A DNA stretch of 64,000 nt, from contig NW_020194552.1 of assembly GCF_002865645.1 (NCBI RefSeq), positions 930,001 through 994,000 of the forward strand, in the 5' to 3' direction. How positions within the stretch are numbered: the first letter of the stretch is position 1; each line of letters begins with the position of its first letter. The stretch comes from Hyaloscypha bicolor E. Its lineage: Eukaryota; Ascomycota; Leotiomycetes; Helotiales; Hyaloscyphaceae. Shown here in pieces: positions 59,877-64,000 of this stretch. Made by a program: the position numbers and the translations under genes. The notes beneath the pieces were generated by a model. It searched no databases. It was not told the DNA's origin and was given only the letters and a program-made list of their open reading frames with translations.

Positions 59877-60813
59877 TATAGCGATGTTTGAGGGAGCTGG
59901 AAGTCTGGTTAAGGTATGGATGTTTGCCGTATCGAGTTTAAATATCAGAATTCTGGGTTCGAATTTTCTTTCTTGTTCTGGTAAAGGAAATGCTCAGGAG
60001 GACGTTCTTGATGCTGTATCCAACACTTCTGTGTCTTCGTAGCATCCTTTTATATCCCTTTCCTTCTGTCCCTCCAACCCAAAGCGCCGTCACAGCACAA
60101 CCGCAGTCCGCCACATCTTCTTGCTCTGTAATCCTATTCTCTTAACATTCTCCCAAACATCCTAAGTCATCCCTCTATCACCGACAAACGCATCACATCA
60201 CAATACACTTTTCAACCGAATGCATCGGCGAAATCATTAACAACAGAAAAGTCTTGACCTCTCACCTCCGTATCTGTTCGCAGGCGCCGACCATTTTTTT
60301 CCTAATTGGGATACTGCAAACCTCCGTCGAGATGGCGTGGCTTAGAAATCTTGGTCGGTTTTGAGGGGACATGACGTTTCGTGGCTGATTCGTCAGCTGT
60401 GTTACACAAACTCTCTAGCCACCGTGATTTCGCCGATGAGATTATCGCCGAAAATCCTCATAAGTGGTGTTAATAAAGAGAGGCAGAAGAGGCAGGAGGG
60501 TCACTGGTGAAGCTCCTTTACCTGCTTTGGGCAATTTTGTCTCGATGATTCATCTCAGGCTGGGTTCGTGGTTCCGTTCACGACGGAAATTGTGGCATGA
60601 TATCGCGCCACCTCTGCGATGTGAGACAGAAATGATCAAGTGAAACGAAATTTCTGTCAAGTGGAAGTCCAGAGACAAGTAGAGAAGAATGGATTAAGAC
60701 CCTAAGCTATCTTGTTCTCAAAAAATCTGAGGACACGGAAAGATGAGCAGTAACGACAATCCATTAGGTGATGAAAGAAGTTGAGGTACAAGTGGAGCCT
60801 GTTGCACATTGCT
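59877..60813. other. promoter side of the reductase gene
   Basis: 937 bp without a recognisable gene. It contains the promoter of the reductase and the 3' end of the FAD enzyme gene. Confidence 0.5.
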
Positions 60814-62507
60814 TTATGGGTAAACGCCAGCTTCGGGCTCCTTTTCGAAGAAAGTTGATGGAAGTTCCCAACCAGGATTCAATCTCTCCATCGCCTGCTT
60901 TGAGTCTCTCACAACATCGTACCCGAAATTGAACTTGTAGAAATCCTCAGGCGTTTCTGTAAAGCATAACATCGTCAGTACAGCCTCTAAATTAATTCTG
61001 CTTCATCGTTTGAATCTTGGGATGGAGACACATTGCAGAGTGTGGCTTACTCGGCACAGTCTCAGCTGGAATGAACTTCGCCGCATCTTTATGGATCTTC
61101 TCTGCTTCATCCTGACCTGCATTGCTGAAGATCTGCATGACACTTGCTCTGTTCTTTCGCACTTCCTCGAAGAGCTGGAGGCGGGATTCAAGGTCTTCTG
61201 GGGTGCAGTTTGTGAGGGCGATCCCGAGAACCACGGAATCTTCAATGGCTTGCGCGCCTCCTTGGCCTTGATCTGTGATACAGTTGTGAGAAGGCTCATG
61301 ACAAATTTGGTGGGAATCACTCACGAGGTAGCATTGGATGAGCTGCATCGCCTATGAGAACGAGTTTCCCCTTGTGCCAAGTTGAAATTGGGGCTCGGAA
61401 GAGGAGTGGCCATTGTTTTATGTCGTTTGCCTTCCTGATATTTGAGTTAATTATGGAAGTTAGTTGAATCTGAGCGGAATGACTGACTCCAACACGGCAA
61501 GTACTGCGGGATGGAAGTCAGAGTATCGGTGGAGCAGAACGGATTTGTCGACAGACGTTTGCCAATCTATTTTCGGGTAAGCTTCTGCAAACCCCTAATG
61601 TCTTCCTTCTGATGACCATACCTTCATGTACGACATTCTCATCACTATGAAAAATAGCCACAAAGTTATGTTCTTCGTTGCTTGAGTTCATTTCATCAGT
61701 ACTAAATTTGGACATCAATAGATCACGAGACTTACTTTCGGCACGGATACGAAACCAACCTGTTGTCTTTCCCAATAAAGAATTTTATCGTACCATCGTC
61801 GTCTTCAGTAAACTGCACAGTTTCGGGATCGGATGCAATATCCTTTGAGGAAATCAGAAACCGGTACGCAAAGTTATAGTTTGTTGTTGGCAGAGCTGGA
61901 TTAGCGGCTCCGAGGATGGCTTCAACCGCTTTGGTGTGGACGCCATCTGCGGCAATGATGAGATCACCTGATACTGTGGTGCCATCGGTGAGTGTTATAC
62001 GACCAGCCTCTGGTTCCTGAAGAATATCAACCTCAGGGCTCAAGAAATTCCGACGACGGAGCTGGCTTTGAGTACACGTACGTATTCCGACACTTCGGAC
62101 TTCAAGTGAACGACCGCTGGTTTCCCCTGGCCCTCGGTCTGAGTCGCGAGTATTTTGAGCTCCTCGTGTAGATCGACTCGATGCGCAAAAAACCATGGTG
62201 CACCAAAAGTTGATGGTACATAAGACTCATCACTAGTGTGGAACTTTTCCAGTGAAGCTGCGTGGGCTCTGTAGCTTTTCTTACAGGTCACAAACCTCGC
62301 TCTGACTGGGTCCAGGCCCCATGCAAGCAAACCACGAGAAGCGTTCGGACAGACGTGGATGGCTGCACCTAGCTCGTTGTTCAAGGCCGAGCGCTCGTAG
62401 ATCTGCACATCATGCCCTGCGCGACGACAAGAAATCGCAGCTGAGAATCCCGCAATACCAGCCCCGACGATAATGACTTTCAGCCGAGAAACCACCGCAG
62501 ACTCCAT
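60814..62507 (-). CDS. FAD-dependent monooxygenase, salicylate hydroxylase-like
   Basis: 444 aa from seven short exons: 62507-62082, 62031-61736, 61680-61622, 61566-61484, 61430-61325, 61272-61051, 60956-60814. Landmarks in order are the FAD Rossmann motif [11 protein letters not shown] (about 15-25), the middle motif [16 protein letters not shown], and the second FAD motif [22 protein letters not shown] comes immediately after, restored by splicing a GTGAGT intron. The family uses NADH to hydroxylate, often with decarboxylation, salicylate-like aromatic acids to catechols. Some fungal members act in secondary metabolism. No signal peptide. Neighbours are a reductase and an MFS pump, which suits a small aromatic-acid or metabolite group at the right edge. 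Confidence 0.88.
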
Positions 62508-63596
62508 GATAGAAGTGTGGAGAGATTAGAAGGTGTTCTTTTTTTGTTTTTGGTTCCAGGATCAGGCTTCTTGAGGTGCAGCTTCGACTGTGAAGAGCGA
62601 GAAACTCATGGGACGGGTGAACTCTGGACTAGGGGTAATCTCGAAAGCGGCTTTCACAGCGTTCTAGATGCGCTCTTCTGATACCAGCCTGACGGATTGA
62701 GTTACGTGGATACAGTACGACGTGTTTCCGGGTCTTAGATGGGAGCAGTCTCGCTCATGAATTGATATCGGGTTGCATCAGGCAATGTGTCCGACCTGAA
62801 TTGGTACGCTGTGCTGATGAGTACGAAGTAAAGCGGGCAAGCGACTGCAGCTAACCCCGGCTTCCGCTTTCAGGGGTCCCGGCGGGGTCCTGGCGAGAAG
62901 GGGACGGGACGTAGCGAGCGGGCGCCATGAACGCCCTGGGGCCTTTGCCGACACAAACGACGAGCCTTCCTTGGACGACATGCCGGCACTGCTGCACATA
63001 TCACCCACCACCCCTACTTGCAACTGCAGCTCAACTGCAGCTCTGGCTTCAGAGCGGCTATGGGCTGGCCCCCAAGGGCCACAATCCTTTGCTTGTCTGT
63101 TCTCGAGGCAACATGCAGGTGCGCCCGACCGAAGACTGCGGTCCCGGCTGCATTGAAGTCCGTTCTCGACGGCATGTTCTTGACACTTGACTCGGATTGT
63201 GGAGAATCTTCCGTTGGACCAGGTTCCTCAAAGCTAGATAATCGTCGACGGACCAGGGAGGGGACAAGACGGGGCCAATATTCATTGCTGGGTACGGACT
63301 CCGGAGTGCCTCCGTAGCTCTGAATCAAGGGATTTCGCCAAGGACCGTTTCTCATCCAATAACTGCACCAACATCCCTGCTCCGGACATACCCCAGATAA
63401 GAAATTGAACCATATCTGCGGTCATGCCGTGGGGCTTACGAACTATTGGGAACGCCATCCTCGCTCATCCAGCTCTTCTTTGGTCGATCAATTTTGCCCA
63501 ATCGGACGCCCTCGTAGCTTCAATACTTTATCCACCGAGGTGAACTTTGTCTCTCTCATTCTTTTCTTTCTCTGTACAGTAGTGAAGTCTCGAAAA
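62508..63596. other. divergent promoter region
   Basis: It lies between the start codons of the FAD enzyme (minus) and the MFS gene (plus). Frames on both strands in the GC-richer part at 62780-63320 do not resemble any family. A pyrimidine-rich run precedes the MFS start. Confidence 0.45.
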
Positions 63597-64000
63597 ATGT
63601 CGGAAAAGGAACAACCCCTTCAAGTGAGCAAGCCCTCTAAGAAAATGGATTCCCAGGACCATGAAAGGCGGTCAGAGGAAAACCCATCAGTGGAAAACTC
63701 GTCGGAGGAAAAACTTTCAGAAACCGTGAAAACCAGCATCGAATATAGCGAGGAACCGGTACCGCATCTCCATGCGAAGACTTACCTCACCATTTTTGCA
63801 GTTTGCCTCATCTACTTCGCCCAAGTCATCAATGTTGTTGGAGCTGGTGCTGTGAGTGCTATCCACTTGCTTTGGAAGAAGTTCAAAGTTAATTCAAACA
63901 GCGCGCTCAAGATATTTCAGCTGTCCTCGGTGACTCGTTCAAGAGCGTCTGGCTGACCTCCTCTGTTGCCATTCTGACCGCCGTTCTGAGCCCACCTGTT
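63597..64000 (+). CDS. MFS transporter, N-terminal part, cut by the window edge
   Basis: Exon 1 (63597-63851) encodes a long charged cytosolic N-terminus (Glu/Ser/Lys-rich, about 60 residues). The first membrane span follows, starting HAKTYLTIFAVCLIYFAQVI. After a 50-nt intron the frame continues as QDISAVLGDSFKSVWLTSS into the second span and runs off the edge. The HAKTYL start and following QDISAVLG block are typical of fungal TRI12/multidrug MFS pumps, the same broad type as the transporter at 31465-33502. It diverges from the salicylate hydroxylase-like gene, so it may serve the same compound. Confidence 0.85.

Noticed and set aside
1..64000. CRISPR arrays, bacterial operons, rRNA or tRNA genes
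   Set aside because: Introns and gene families are eukaryotic; no spaced repeats, rRNA blocks or credible tRNA cloverleaf with A and B boxes was seen by eye.

Overview
The window looks like nuclear DNA of a filamentous ascomycete (Pezizomycotina). Genes carry short GT-AG introns (mostly 44-105 nt) with CTAAC/CTGAC-type branch sites. Typical families are present: a HET-domain protein, a GPI-anchored GH72 glucanosyltransferase, a fungal-specific transcription factor, TRI12-like MFS pumps and F-box proteins. Gene-rich DNA alternates with very AT-rich, stop-filled blocks that look RIP-mutated, the largest at 1-2040, 46640-48842 and 56560-58330. A leotiomycete-like fungus is a guess only. Exon boundaries were worked out by hand from splice signals and reading-frame continuity.

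Layout. 1-3.5 kb: RIP-like relic and empty DNA. 3.6-9.0 kb: a large NO VEIN-type ATPase (Hsp90-like ATPase plus DUF3883) with one unexplained frame break. 10.9-12.7 kb: GH72 wall enzyme. 14.0-15.8 kb: an F-box-like gene split by a 758-bp hAT-type MITE with an 8-bp target duplication. 16.1-17.3 kb: epoxide hydrolase-like enzyme. 19.2-19.7 kb: a four-exon mini-gene for a 77-residue protein with 13 Cys at every third position.

20.1-34.8 kb: seven adjacent genes that read as one aromatic-degradation cluster. They are an FAD phenol hydroxylase, an FAH-fold hydrolase, a two-domain type I extradiol dioxygenase, a P450, a C2H2/fungal_trans regulator, an MFS pump and a hydroxybenzoate decarboxylase-like amidohydrolase. 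The parts suit decarboxylation and hydroxylation of a phenolic acid to a catechol, meta-cleavage of the ring, and hydrolysis of the product. The substrate is not known.

36.8-39.8 kb: a decayed and an intact copy of one F-box gene. 42.5-44.2 kb: an NCS1 nucleobase permease. 45.1-45.7 kb: an orphan membrane protein. 46.6-48.8 kb: a complete but RIP-damaged Fot/pogo transposon with TA target sites. 49.3-51.2 kb: a C2H2 zinc-finger protein. 51.4-53.2 kb: a P450 relic invaded by MITEs of a TGTGACGGC-ended family. 53.8-56.2 kb: a HET-domain protein, then a long AT-rich block with another MITE. 58.7-64 kb: a reductase, a salicylate hydroxylase-like FAD enzyme and the start of a second MFS pump, possibly a second catabolic group running off the right edge.
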